Shown piece by piece: positions 51,410 to 60,496 of a DNA stretch of 64,000 nucleotides; within the stretch, counting starts at the first letter, position 1, and each line of letters starts with the position of its first letter. The stretch is from an uncultured Rhodospirillales bacterium. Its GTDB lineage: Bacteria; Pseudomonadota; Alphaproteobacteria; ATCC43930; CGMCC-115725. Made by a program: the position numbers and the translations under genes. The notes beneath the pieces are model-generated. The model was not told where the DNA came from, did no database searches, and worked only from the letters and a program-made list of their open reading frames with translations. Location of the stretch: contig CAIKMD010000006.1 in the NCBI GenBank assembly GCA_903828515.1, positions 806,001 to 870,000 on the forward strand, read 5' to 3'.

Positions 51410-52837
51410 ATGGCGTCCGTCGCCGCTGACCTGGTCGTTGTCGGCGGCGGTCTCGCCGGCATGGCCGCCGCCATCCGCGCGGCCGAGCAGGGCCTGAAGC
51501 CCCTCGTCATCGAGCAGGGCAGCGACGCGGCCTATCTCTGCAACTCGCGCATCACCATCGGCGTGTTTCAGGTCGCGCTGCACGACATGCTCGGCAGCGC
51601 GGACTCGCTGGTGAAAGCGATCGACGCCGCCACGCATAACTACGTTGCCGCCGATCTGCGCGACGCTTATGCAGCGGGTGCGGAGCCTGCCCTGCGCTGG
51701 CTCTTCAGCCTCGGCATACGCACCATCTCGGGCGGTCACGCGACGCGCAGCCTTGCGACCCTGGCGCCGCCGGTGCCGCGCCAGCCCGGCCTTCATTGGC
51801 AAGGCCGTGCCGGCGATGTGATGCTGCGCACGCTGACGGCAAAGCTCGAAGCACTGGGCGGATCGTTGCGCCGGGGCTTGCGCGCGCGCGAACTCATTAT
51901 CGAAAACGGTCGCTGCGTCGGCGTGGTTGCCAGCGCGGGGGAGGAGACTCATCGCCTCGAAGCGCGCGGCGTGGTCATCGCCGATGGCGGGTTCCAGGCC
52001 AATGACGATCTTCTGCGCCGCTTCGTCTCGAAACATCCCGAGCGGCTGCTGCAGCGCAATGCCAGGACCGGCCGGGGCGACGGCTTGATGATGGCCGAGG
52101 CGGCGGGCGCCGCGTTGACCGATATGGAATGCTTCTACGGCCATGTGCAATCGCGTGACGCGATGAAGAACCCGTCGCTGTGGCCCTATCCGACGATGGA
52201 TTTTCCGATCTCGGCCGGGCTCGCGGTCGATGCGTCGGGCAAGCGTTTTACCGATGAGGGCCTCGCCGGTGTGTCGGTCGCCAACGCGATGGCAAGGCTC
52301 GACGATCCGTTGGGCTGTGTCGCGATCTTCGATAGCGCGATCTGGGATGCGAGCGCCAAGACCTATGTGATGTCGGCCAATCCGTTCCTCACGCAATCCG
52401 GTGGCACCGCGCATCGCGCGAATACCGTGGCCGAGGCGGCAACGCTTGCGGGTGTGCCCGGCGAGGCGGTGGCGCAAACCGTGAAGCAGTACAACGAAGC
52501 GGTTGCGGCGGGGACGCTGTCGTCGCTTGATCCGCCGCGCAGCGCCGATACCGGCCATCCTTGGGGGTCGAAGGCGATGCCGATCGCGACGGCGCCGTTT
52601 TACGCCGTGCCGCTTTGTGCCGGGATCACCTATACGATGGGCGGCGTCGCGGTCGATCCGTCGGCGCGGGTCCTGCACAAGAGCGGCGCGCCGATTGGTG
52701 GGCTTTACGCAGCAGGCGCTGCCATCGGCGGGCTCGAGGGCGGGCCGGTCGTCGGCTATTCCGGCGGCCTCGCCAAGGCGCTGGTCTTCGGGAAGATCGC
52801 TGGCGAAAGCGCGGCGCGCGACATCAAGGGAGCATAA
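51410..52837 (+). CDS. FAD-dependent oxidoreductase (fumarate reductase/flavocytochrome c-like)
   Basis: A 475-residue FAD_binding_2 flavoprotein. VVVGGGLAGMAAAIRAAEQGLKPLVIEQ is the N-terminal Rossmann motif; GVVIADGGFQANDDLLRRF and SGKRFTDEG are typical, and the C-terminal GGLYAAGAAIGGLEGGPVVGYSGGLAKALVFG binds FAD. Relatives include tricarballylate dehydrogenase TcuA and 3-ketosteroid dehydrogenase-like enzymes. It would desaturate or reduce a carboxylate. It starts immediately after the previous stop and is followed two bases later by a GTG-start amidohydrolase. The role is unresolved. Confidence 0.9.
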   Translation: MASVAADLVVVGGGLAGMAAAIRAAEQGLKPLVIEQGSDAAYLCNSRITIGVFQVALHDMLGSADSLVKAIDAATHNYVAADLRDAYAAGAEPALRWLFSLGIRTISGGHATRSLATLAPPVPRQPGLHWQGRAGDVMLRTLTAKLEALGGSLRRGLRARELIIENGRCVGVVASAGEETHRLEARGVVIADGGFQANDDLLRRFVSKHPERLLQRNARTGRGDGLMMAEAAGAALTDMECFYGHVQSRDAMKNPSLWPYPTMDFPISAGLAVDASGKRFTDEGLAGVSVANAMARLDDPLGCVAIFDSAIWDASAKTYVMSANPFLTQSGGTAHRANTVAEAATLAGVPGEAVAQTVKQYNEAVAAGTLSSLDPPRSADTGHPWGSKAMPIATAPFYAVPLCAGITYTMGGVAVDPSARVLHKSGAPIGGLYAAGAAIGGLEGGPVVGYSGGLAKALVFGKIAGESAARDIKGA

Positions 52838-52839
52838 TC

Positions 52840-53772
52840 GTGGCAGCACCGCATCGCATCGACGTTCACCATCATGTCGCCGCGCCGAGTTTCCTCGCCG
52901 CCGCGGGTCAGATTACCCAAGGCAATCAGCCTCGCATGTCGTGGACGGTCGAGCAGTCGCTCGAGGACATGGACCGTGGCGGCGTCGCGACCTCGATCAT
53001 CTCGCTGCCGCATCCGGTGACGATCTGGCCGGGCGACCGGGACAAGGCGCGCGGCCTCGCGCGAAGCTGGAACGAGTTCGTCGCTCAATTGATGCGCGAT
53101 CATCCCGGCCGCTTCGGTCTCTTCGCCTCGCTGCCGATGCTCGACATCGATGGCGCCTTGCGCGAAATCGAATACGCTTTCGACACGCTCAAAGCCGACG
53201 GCATCAACCTGATGACCAATATCGGCGACAAATGGCTGGGCGATCCGCATTACGATCCGGTCTTTGCCGAGCTCAATCGCCGCAAGGCGGTCGTCTACAC
53301 CCATCCGATCGCGCCGAGCTGCATGCACGACTGTATCGAGGGCGTCAACGATTCGGTGGTCGAGTTCGCTTCGGACACGACGCGCGCGATCGCCCGCCTG
53401 ATCTTCAGCGGCGCCGCGGCGCGTTATAAAGACATCCGCTTCATCTTCTCGCATGGCGGCGGCACCGCGCCGTTCCTGGTCGAACGTTTCGAACGCGCGC
53501 CCGGCAAATACGCGCCGAAGACCGACGAGCCGCCGATCAATTATCTCAAGCGGTTCCATTACGACACCGCGCAGGCCGCGCATCCCTGGGCGCTGATGGG
53601 CCTGACGCGCATGGTCGCAACCACGCAAATCCTCTTCGGAACGGACTTCCCCTATCGCACGGCAGAAGAAACCGCGCGCGGCATTGCCGATTTCGGATTC
53701 TCGTCGGTCGAACTGCGCGCGATCGATTGCGGCAACGCGCAACGCCTGATGCCGCGCTGGGCCAAGCCCTAG
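52840..53772 (+). CDS. ACMSD-like amidohydrolase family protein
   Basis: A 310-residue amidohydrolase_2 protein. HxH is present in RIDVHHHVAAPSF, KAVVYTHPIAPSC provides His, FIFSHGGGTAPFLVERF another His and ILFGTDFPYRTAEE the Asp, so the zinc site is complete. This matches aminocarboxymuconate-semialdehyde decarboxylase and related hydrolases more closely than the paralogue at 32905, which lacks the first HxH. GTG at 52840-52842 follows AAGGGAG (8 bases). It ends a four-gene plus-strand operon (49162-53772) and overlaps the convergent FAD monooxygenase stop by four bases. Confidence 0.9.
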   Translation: MAAPHRIDVHHHVAAPSFLAAAGQITQGNQPRMSWTVEQSLEDMDRGGVATSIISLPHPVTIWPGDRDKARGLARSWNEFVAQLMRDHPGRFGLFASLPMLDIDGALREIEYAFDTLKADGINLMTNIGDKWLGDPHYDPVFAELNRRKAVVYTHPIAPSCMHDCIEGVNDSVVEFASDTTRAIARLIFSGAAARYKDIRFIFSHGGGTAPFLVERFERAPGKYAPKTDEPPINYLKRFHYDTAQAAHPWALMGLTRMVATTQILFGTDFPYRTAEETARGIADFGFSSVELRAIDCGNAQRLMPRWAKP

Positions 53773-55010
53773 CGCGTTGCTTCGAGCGCGAAGCCGGCGA
53801 CGCGTTTGTAATTGTCGCTGAGCGCTTTCAATTCCGCCTGGGTGATGATCTTTTCGAGATCGTCGTAAGGCTTGTCGCCGACCAGTTCCTCGACCCGGAT
53901 GTTGATGAAGTCGGGCGGGTGCTCGCGGTTGGTGCGCACGATGTTGGCGGTCGTGGCGAGGCGCTTGGCTTCATATTCCTTGAGCGCGTCGCGTGCGTCG
54001 TCGTGCCGGATCAGCAGATCGGCCAGAGTGCGTGAATCGATCAGGCCCTGCGCCGCGCCGTTCGAACCGCGCGGATACATCGGATGTCCGGCGTCGCCGG
54101 CGAGCGTGATGCGCCCGAAGGTCCAGCGCGCGACCGGGTCCTTGTCGACCATCGGATATTCGAGGATCGTCTCGGAATTGCGGATCAATTCGCCGACGTC
54201 GAGCCAGTCGAATTTCCAGTCCTGATAGATCGGCAGGAAGTCCTCGATCTTGCCGGTCTTGTTCCAATCGTTCTTGTCGACGTTCTGGGTCTGGATTTCC
54301 GCCATCCAGTTGATGAGCTGATTACCGTTGCCGTCGATATCGTCGATGATCGGATAGACGACGATCTTGCCGGTGCGGATCGAACCGATCCGCATGTAGG
54401 AGCGGCCGGTCAGGATCGGCTTGCGGCGGGTGACGCCACGCCAGGTGTTGATCCCGGCAAAGGCGAGTTGTTCGTCGGGATAGAATTGCCGGCGCACCGC
54501 CGAATTGATGCCGTCGCAGCCGATCGCGACGTCGGCGCGAACGGGATCGAGCAGCTTGCCGCTGGAGGTTTCCTTGAGCCGAACCGTCACGCCGGCATCG
54601 TCCTGCTCGACGCCGATGCATTGACGATCCGTCGCGATCTGCGCGGGGCCGAGCGCGGCAAGCGCCGCCTTGTAGAGCGTGAGATGCAGGCGACCGCGAT
54701 GAATACCGATCTCGGGATAGGCGTAGCCGGCATATTTCCCGCGCGGCTCTTTATAAAGGAGCTGGCCGAAGCGATTGAAGAAACAGCTTTCGAGGTTTTC
54801 GATCCCGGCGGCCTTGATCGCATCGAGCAGGCCAAGTTCGGCAAGCTCGCGCGTCGCGTGCGGCAACAGGGTGATGCCGACGCCGAGTTCCTTGATTTCC
54901 GGCGCGGTCTCGAAGACGCGCGCCGTCACCCCGTGTTTTTTCAGGTTGAGCGCCAGGCTCAATCCCGCGACACCGCCGCCGATGATCGCGACGTTTACAT
55001 TCTGGCTCAT
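53769..55010 (-). CDS. FAD-dependent monooxygenase (class A, PhzS/NicC-like)
   Basis: A 413-residue flavoprotein hydroxylase. N-terminal VAIIGGGVAGLSLALNLKKHG, DG motif VAIGCDGINSAVRRQFYP, GD motif ITLAGDAGHPMYPRGSNGAAQGLIDSRTLADLL. The PRGSNGA stretch is typical of the 6-hydroxynicotinate/PhzS-like subgroup. A long C-terminal part (residues 350-413) contains a polar tail of unclear role. The ATG at 55008-55010 lies 20 bases after the LivK-like stop on the same strand, so uptake and hydroxylation are probably co-regulated. The substrate is likely an aromatic or N-heteroaromatic acid. Confidence 0.91.
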   Translation of the reverse strand: MSQNVNVAIIGGGVAGLSLALNLKKHGVTARVFETAPEIKELGVGITLLPHATRELAELGLLDAIKAAGIENLESCFFNRFGQLLYKEPRGKYAGYAYPEIGIHRGRLHLTLYKAALAALGPAQIATDRQCIGVEQDDAGVTVRLKETSSGKLLDPVRADVAIGCDGINSAVRRQFYPDEQLAFAGINTWRGVTRRKPILTGRSYMRIGSIRTGKIVVYPIIDDIDGNGNQLINWMAEIQTQNVDKNDWNKTGKIEDFLPIYQDWKFDWLDVGELIRNSETILEYPMVDKDPVARWTFGRITLAGDAGHPMYPRGSNGAAQGLIDSRTLADLLIRHDDARDALKEYEAKRLATTANIVRTNREHPPDFINIRVEELVGDKPYDDLEKIITQAELKALSDNYKRVAGFALEATR

Positions 55011-55030
55011 TGCTTAAACGAAACGCTCCC

Positions 55031-56227
55031 TCACTTCGGTGGGTTCAGTTCTTTCCACGGATCCTTCACGTTGGGGATCGTGTCGAATTCGACGTTGGCA
55101 AGCTTGCCGTCCTTCATCTGGGTCTTGCGAATATAGACGTTCTGGATGATGTCGCGCGTCGCCGGATCGACCGAGATCGGTCCGCGCGGGCTGAGGTCGG
55201 TCTTCCAATGCGACAGGAAGGCAATCGCTTCCTCGCCGGTGAACTTGCCCTTGGTCGCCTTGATCAGGTCGAACACCGCCATCATGCCATCCCAACCGTC
55301 GGCCGAGAGGAAATCGGGCGCGGTCTTCGCGCCGTATTCCTTGTTCCAGGCCGCGACGAAGGCCTTGTTGGCGGGCCGGTCGGCCGCCGCCGAGTAATTG
55401 CCGGCGGTGATCACGCCGTCAGCGACGGCGCCCATGTTCGGCAATTCCTCGTCGGGCACCAGGTCCTGAGTCGAGACGATGTTGATGCCGGCTTCGCGCA
55501 CGCCGAGATCCTTCACCGCTTTCATCATCGAGGTCGCTTGCGCGCCGGCGGGTACCCAGAGGAACGCCACATCGGGCTTGGCATCCTTGATGCGCTGCAC
55601 GACGGGGGGGAAATCGGGGCTGGCCGGCGAGAAGGCGACCGAGCCGGCCATCTTGCCGCCCGCGTCGGTGAAACCCTTCTTGAAGGCATCGTCGGCGTCA
55701 TGGCCGGGGATGAAATCGCTGACCGCGCTGAACGCCGTCTTCCAGCCCTGCTTGACCGCCCATTGGCCCATCGGCAACGCCGTCTGCCATTGAGTGAAGG
55801 CGACGCGCACGACATACGGCGAGATGCGGGGAATGGCCGCGCCGGCGGCGTTGGTGATGATGAGCGGGATCTTCGCCTCGGCGGTCAACGGCGCGATGGC
55901 GGCGGCGTTGGGCGAGGCGACGACGCCGAACAGCAACTGGACGTGGTCGCGCGTGATCAGTTCCTGCGCCAGGCGTTTGGCGACTTCGGGGGTCGAGGCA
56001 TCGTCGCGCTTGATCACCTCGATGGTGACGCCGGCGGGAAGCTCCTTCTCATGCTCTTTGACATAGAGAGCGACGCCCTTGTCCATCTGGTCGCCGGGTT
56101 GGGCGAGGAATCCGGAATAGGAATTGATGAAGCCGATCTTGATGTGGGTCTGCGCCATGGCAGGCGCCGCGAAGCCGAGCGCGGCCAGAGCGGCCATCGC
56201 AAAACGCACATTCCATGTCTTGGTCAT
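55031..56227 (-). CDS. Branched-chain-type ABC transporter substrate-binding protein (LivK-like)
   Basis: A 398-residue periplasmic protein. The signal peptide is MTKTWNVRFAMAALAALGFAAPAMAQ, with cleavage after AMA or AMAQ. IKIGFINSYSGFLAQPGDQMDKGVALYVKEHEKELP is the standard first block; LFGVVASPNAAAIAPLTAEAKIPLIITNAAG follows. No LIV permease or ATPase genes flank it, so it must use another set, perhaps livHMGF at 29566-32849. ATG at 56225-56227. The neighbouring gene downstream is an FAD monooxygenase. Confidence 0.92.
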   Translation of the reverse strand: MTKTWNVRFAMAALAALGFAAPAMAQTHIKIGFINSYSGFLAQPGDQMDKGVALYVKEHEKELPAGVTIEVIKRDDASTPEVAKRLAQELITRDHVQLLFGVVASPNAAAIAPLTAEAKIPLIITNAAGAAIPRISPYVVRVAFTQWQTALPMGQWAVKQGWKTAFSAVSDFIPGHDADDAFKKGFTDAGGKMAGSVAFSPASPDFPPVVQRIKDAKPDVAFLWVPAGAQATSMMKAVKDLGVREAGINIVSTQDLVPDEELPNMGAVADGVITAGNYSAAADRPANKAFVAAWNKEYGAKTAPDFLSADGWDGMMAVFDLIKATKGKFTGEEAIAFLSHWKTDLSPRGPISVDPATRDIIQNVYIRKTQMKDGKLANVEFDTIPNVKDPWKELNPPK

Positions 56228-56363
56228 GGTCTTCCCCCCGGTAAGATGCCGCGATTGCGCGGTCGGGCGAAGTCAAGGCGCGGGCCCTTGTCCTGTCAAG
56301 GTCATTTCAGTTCGAAGCGCGATGGTACCGCGCTAGAATGGACGCAATACCGGGGAGGCCAAT

Positions 56364-57230
56364 ATGACTGCAGCGCCACACCGCACCGGCACAACCCGTT
56401 CGGGCGATGTCGATCTTTTCTATCGTTTGTTCGGCGCGGGCACCGGTACGCCGGTGGTCATCGCGCACGGCGCCAATTACTACGATTCTTACGACTGGAT
56501 CGACGTCGCGGCGAAGCTGGCGCGCAACCGGGCCGTGGTCGCCTATGACGGGCGCGGTTATGGGCTGTCGAGCTGGAGCGCGGCCAAGGACTACACGACC
56601 GAGGCCAATACCTGCGACGTGAAGGCCGTGGCGGACGAATTCGACTGGCGGCGCGTCATCGTCTTGGGTCATTCACGCGGCGGCGCGTTTGCCACGCAAT
56701 TCGCGGCGCATTTCCCCGATCGGGTCGCCGGCCTTGTGCTGATCGACGCGCTGCCCGAAGCCGCGGAAATACCGCCCGCGCCGATCCGTGCGATCGGGAA
56801 AACCGCCGAGATCTATCCGACGATGGACGCGGCATTGGCGGCGACCTCACGCGATCCGGCCGTGGCGCCAGGATCGCCGGCGGCCGAACGCCTCGCGATG
56901 TTCTTACGGCCGGTCGAGGGCGGTTATGTTTTGGCGCAGCGCGATCCCGATTTTCGCAACCAGATGCCGCTCGTGCCGGCCTATTGGCCGATCCGCATTC
57001 CGCCGCAACTCGATATGCGCCGCGCGATGAAGCGCGTCGAAGCGCCGATCCTGATCGTGCGAGCGCTGCATTCGCACCATGATCACAGCCCGGCGGTGAT
57101 CGCGGGGCTGCACGCCGAATTCCCGACCATGGAAATGGTCACGGTCGATTCCGGCCACGACGTCGCGACGGGCGCGCCCGACGCGCTGGTCGACGCGGTC
57201 GAGCGTTTCGCCGCCCGCCTCGCGGGCTGA
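56364..57230 (+). CDS. Alpha/beta hydrolase
   Basis: A 288-residue alpha/beta hydrolase fold protein. The oxyanion region HGANYYDSYDW and nucleophile elbow VLGHSRGGAFATQF (GHSRGG, Ser) are clear, with the catalytic His near the C terminus in VDSGHDVATGAP. The acid is probably the Asp or Glu following the strand at ILIVRALHSHHDHSP. Related enzymes in aromatic pathways cleave the C-C bond of ring-fission products or hydrolyse lactones. It starts at 56364 after GGGGAGG. Divergent from the LivK-like gene and convergent with a binding-protein gene, so probably a single-gene unit. Confidence 0.9.
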   Translation: MTAAPHRTGTTRSGDVDLFYRLFGAGTGTPVVIAHGANYYDSYDWIDVAAKLARNRAVVAYDGRGYGLSSWSAAKDYTTEANTCDVKAVADEFDWRRVIVLGHSRGGAFATQFAAHFPDRVAGLVLIDALPEAAEIPPAPIRAIGKTAEIYPTMDAALAATSRDPAVAPGSPAAERLAMFLRPVEGGYVLAQRDPDFRNQMPLVPAYWPIRIPPQLDMRRAMKRVEAPILIVRALHSHHDHSPAVIAGLHAEFPTMEMVTVDSGHDVATGAPDALVDAVERFAARLAG

Positions 57231-57234
57231 GCGA

Positions 57235-58269
57235 TTACTTTGCCGGGCCGAGCTTGCGATTGGCCTCGTCGACGAAGCGGTTGTCGTAGCTCGCGGCGAT
57301 GTCGAAGTCCTTTTCGTGGCCTTTCAACACCGGATCGAAGATCGCGAGGTCGTTGAGAGTCGTGCGCGCGGAATCGACGTCGATCGCGCCGCTCGGCGCG
57401 AAGATGCCGGGCACGTCGCGATCGGTGATCAGGGTCTGGCGATAGATGTCGGAATCGGGGCCGTAATACTCCTTCGGCACCAGCTTCATCACCTCGTCGA
57501 CCGGCGCGTGCTGCATGAAGCGGAACGCGCGGATGACTGCGGTGGTGAATTCCTGCACCGCTTTCGGTTTCGCCTTGATGATCGCTTCGCGGGTCAGGAC
57601 CGCGCTGCCGGCGAAGAAGCCATTATAGAGGTATTTGATTCCGGCTTCGGTGCGGGTATCGACGATCGGAACGATATCGCCGTCCTGCAACAGGCGCGAG
57701 ATGATCGGATCGGCGTGGACGATGCCGTCGAGCTGGCCCGATTTCATCGCCGCGATGGCGCCGGCACCGGCACCGACGCCGATCACCGAGACGTCGTCGT
57801 GGCCGAGCCCGTCCTTGGCCAGTAGCAATTGCAGCGCGACGTCCATGCTGGAACCGGGCGCGATCACGCCCATGCGCAGCCCCTTGAGGTCCTTGGGCGA
57901 GTGGTATTTCGCGGCATGGGCCTTATCGAGCCCGGCGACCACGCCGTAGGTGTGATTGAAGAGGGTGATCAGGACGACATCGATGCCCTTGGGGCGCAGA
58001 TGCAGCACATGCTCGTAGGAGCCGAAGCCGATCTCGGCGCTGCCGCCGACGAGTGCCTCGGCCATCTTGGTGCCGCTGCCGACATCGTTGACCGTGACGG
58101 TGACGCCCGCATCCTTGAAATAGCCCAACTCGTCGGCGAGCGTCAGCGGGAGGTAGGCGATGATGGCCTTGCCGCCAACCGCGACGCTGATTTCGTCGGC
58201 GGCACGGGCCTGGGCAAGGCCCAGCGTCAGCAGTGAAACAACGGCAACGAGAAACATTCTTTTATTCAT
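57235..58269 (-). CDS. ABC transporter substrate-binding protein, NitT/TauT type (1)
   Basis: A 344-residue periplasmic protein of the NMT1/TauA family. MNKRMFLVAVVSLLTLGLAQARA is a signal peptide (mature start near ADEIS). TLADELGYFKDAGVTVTVNDVGSGTKMAEALVGGSAEIGFGSYEH and DLKGLRMGVIAPGSSMDVALQLLLAKDGLGHDDV are family marks. Its ATG is 4 bases after the stop of the second binding protein. No permease or ATPase lies beside it. Confidence 0.9.
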   Translation of the reverse strand: MNKRMFLVAVVSLLTLGLAQARAADEISVAVGGKAIIAYLPLTLADELGYFKDAGVTVTVNDVGSGTKMAEALVGGSAEIGFGSYEHVLHLRPKGIDVVLITLFNHTYGVVAGLDKAHAAKYHSPKDLKGLRMGVIAPGSSMDVALQLLLAKDGLGHDDVSVIGVGAGAGAIAAMKSGQLDGIVHADPIISRLLQDGDIVPIVDTRTEAGIKYLYNGFFAGSAVLTREAIIKAKPKAVQEFTTAVIRAFRFMQHAPVDEVMKLVPKEYYGPDSDIYRQTLITDRDVPGIFAPSGAIDVDSARTTLNDLAIFDPVLKGHEKDFDIAASYDNRFVDEANRKLGPAK

Positions 58270-58273
58270 GATG

Positions 58274-59278
58274 TCACTTCACAAATTCGTCGGTTGAAAG
58301 CCCCTCATAGGATGGCAGCTTGTCCTCGGGTTTCATCAGCCCGGCATCGACGTTCATGATTTCCGCGTTCTCGATGCCTTTTTTACTGACGAAAGGCGGG
58401 TTGGGGCTGATCTTGCGGATGGTCTCGAACGACGCGGCGAGAACCGCCGGATCGAGGGTCGAGAAGCGTTTTTTCAAAAGCTCGAACGCCTCGGCCGGAT
58501 GATCGTGCAGAAAGGCCTCGGCCTCGGTGAAGGCGCCGCCCATGCCGACGCAGAGTGGTCGGCGCTGCTGGCAGGTCGCCGGCTGGGTGACGACGACGTT
58601 ATTGGCGAACGGCTCCAAGTCGGCGGGTTCGCCGTCGGGACCGCTCGCCAGCATGACGGCGGCGCCCGACACGACGGTCACGGATGGCCATGGCGGCGAC
58701 ATCGCATAGCCGTCGATCTGCTTGCTCTGAAACGCGGCCACCATATTGGGCGGCTGCATGAAGGCGACCTGGACGTCCTCGGGTTTGAGCCCCCCGCGCT
58801 TTATCATCAGCAGGACATAAGCGTGGATGAGCGAGCCGGCGGCATCGGCCGCGATGGTGTGACCGCGCAAAAGCGAGGCGCGTTTTTCGAACGGTGCCTT
58901 GGGGTCGAACCCGCCGGCTTCCGCGATTTCTTTGCGCAGGGCGACCTGGATGATCGGTTTGTTCGATGTCTCGGCGATGGCGAGCAGGCGCTGGCCTTTC
59001 GCCGCCGCGCGGGTCAGCGTGATCGCCGACGGCTGCGCGAAATCGGCGCTGCCCGAGATCACTGCGTTGAACGAGCCGACGCCCGGAATCTCGATCATCT
59101 TCACCGCGAGCCCGTGCTTGGTGAAAATTCCCAGATCCTCGGCGATATAGGCGGCGCTGAAGGAAAGACTGATCGCCGGGTTGGCGAGAACGACGGGCAC
59201 CGGATCGGCTGCCTGCGCGTATGATGATGCAAACGCGAGACTGGCAACGATCCCCGCGACAATGGCGGCGTGACGCAT
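58274..59278 (-). CDS. ABC transporter substrate-binding protein, NitT/TauT type (2)
   Basis: A 334-residue periplasmic protein. The signal peptide is MRHAAIVAGIVASLAFASSYAQA. LSFSAAYIAEDLGIFTKHGLAVKMIEIPGVGSFNAVISGSADFAQPS is the N-lobe. It is only moderately like the downstream paralogue, so the two likely bind different ligands. The 3-prime region is rich in Lys/Glu. Upstream (59279-59313) is a short gap to the 2-hydroxyacid dehydrogenase stop, so the three genes could be one transcript. Two binding proteins without a transporter suggest sharing or a distant permease. Confidence 0.89.
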   Translation of the reverse strand: MRHAAIVAGIVASLAFASSYAQAADPVPVVLANPAISLSFSAAYIAEDLGIFTKHGLAVKMIEIPGVGSFNAVISGSADFAQPSAITLTRAAAKGQRLLAIAETSNKPIIQVALRKEIAEAGGFDPKAPFEKRASLLRGHTIAADAAGSLIHAYVLLMIKRGGLKPEDVQVAFMQPPNMVAAFQSKQIDGYAMSPPWPSVTVVSGAAVMLASGPDGEPADLEPFANNVVVTQPATCQQRRPLCVGMGGAFTEAEAFLHDHPAEAFELLKKRFSTLDPAVLAASFETIRKISPNPPFVSKKGIENAEIMNVDAGLMKPEDKLPSYEGLSTDEFVK

Positions 59279-59313
59279 GGATGTCCCCGTTCAATATTCA
59301 GTCGTGTCGGCGT

Positions 59314-60273
59314 TCAGGCGCGCGGTTTGATCTGCCGGATCGGTTTACCGTCGAGGAAGGCGCGAATGTCTTCGAGCGCGTTACCGTAACCCGAACGCAT
59401 ATTGTCCTCGGTCGCATAGCCGAGATGCGGCGTGAGCACGACGTTGTCGAGTTCGAAGAACGGATGTTCCTTGCCGATGGGTTCGACGTCGTAGACATCG
59501 ATCGCCGCGCCGGCGATGCGCCGTGCCTTGAGCGCGGCGATGAGCGCGGCCTGATCGACGATCGGGGCCCGCGACGTGTTGATGAGATAGGCGCTGGGCT
59601 TCATCCGGGCGAGGTCGGCGGCGCCGACGAGGCCGCGGCTCGAATCGTTCAGGTTCACATGGATGGTGACGACGTCCGACCGCGCGAAGAGTTCGTCTTT
59701 TTCCACCCGCGTGGCGCCGCGTTCGGCGGCGCGTTCGGGCGTGAGGCTGCGGCTCCAGGCGAGCGCCTCCATGCCGAAGGCCTTGGCGTATGTGGCCATC
59801 ATGCTGCCGAGCCGGCCGAGGCCGATGATCCCGAGCGTCTTGCCCTGCGCGCCGTAACCCACCGTGGTCTGCCAGCGTCCCTGGCGGATCGCCCGGTCCT
59901 CGCGCGGGATGCCGCGCAGCAGCGACAGCATCAATCCCCAGGCCAGCTCGGAGGTGGGGCTGCCGACGCCTTCGGTGCCGCAAAAGACGATGCCGCGTTC
60001 GGCGAGCGCCGCGCTATCGACCGAGGCGTTCTGCATGCCGGTCGTAATGACGAGTTTGAGATTGGGCAGTTTCTCGATCAGCGCGCGGGGCAGCGCGGTG
60101 CGCTCGCGCATCAAAACCAGGCATTCGAAGGTGTGCAGGCGCTTGGCCAGCGAGTCGATGTCGACGATACGTTCGGGGAAGGCCTCGATCTGGGCGTCGG
60201 GATGGAGGCTTTTCCAGTCGGCGAGGCGCAGGGCGACACCCTGATAATCGTCGAGAAGGGCAACGCGAATCAT
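59314..60273 (-). CDS. D-2-hydroxyacid dehydrogenase family protein
   Basis: A 319-residue NAD-dependent dehydrogenase of the D-isomer specific 2-hydroxyacid family. The Rossmann motif GIIGLGRLGSMMATYAKAFG is preserved. Catalytic Arg is in LINTSRAPIVDQ, Glu in DVYDVEPIGKEHP and His in VLTPHLGYATEDN. Family enzymes reduce 2-oxo acids or oxidise 2-hydroxy acids. The substrate is unresolved, possibly a hydroxy-acid product of ring cleavage. ATG at 60271-60273. It probably heads the transcript with the two binding proteins and lies 223 bases from the divergent gene at 60497; the gap holds no clear motif. Confidence 0.92.
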   Translation of the reverse strand: MIRVALLDDYQGVALRLADWKSLHPDAQIEAFPERIVDIDSLAKRLHTFECLVLMRERTALPRALIEKLPNLKLVITTGMQNASVDSAALAERGIVFCGTEGVGSPTSELAWGLMLSLLRGIPREDRAIRQGRWQTTVGYGAQGKTLGIIGLGRLGSMMATYAKAFGMEALAWSRSLTPERAAERGATRVEKDELFARSDVVTIHVNLNDSSRGLVGAADLARMKPSAYLINTSRAPIVDQAALIAALKARRIAGAAIDVYDVEPIGKEHPFFELDNVVLTPHLGYATEDNMRSGYGNALEDIRAFLDGKPIRQIKPRA

Positions 60274-60496
60274 GGTCTGAGCCTCCCACCGGCTTGAATT
60301 TCCTACATTTTGACGCCGCTGGCCGTACCGCGCAAGGCGGCGGGCCGGCGCCCCGGTATCACGCGCTCTTTACCGGGTGTTTACGTCTTGGCAATAAATT
60401 GGATCGATTCACGGGCCAGCCGGTTTGGACGGTTCGCGCATGGCCTCAACCGCCATCGATCGGTTGTTGGGGCGACGGAGGGGATAAGACACGATC

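Noticed and set aside
60274-60496. A hidden gene or regulatory RNA in the 223-base divergent gap.
   Set aside because: No frame with a start and motif, and no clear hairpin or terminator, could be supported.
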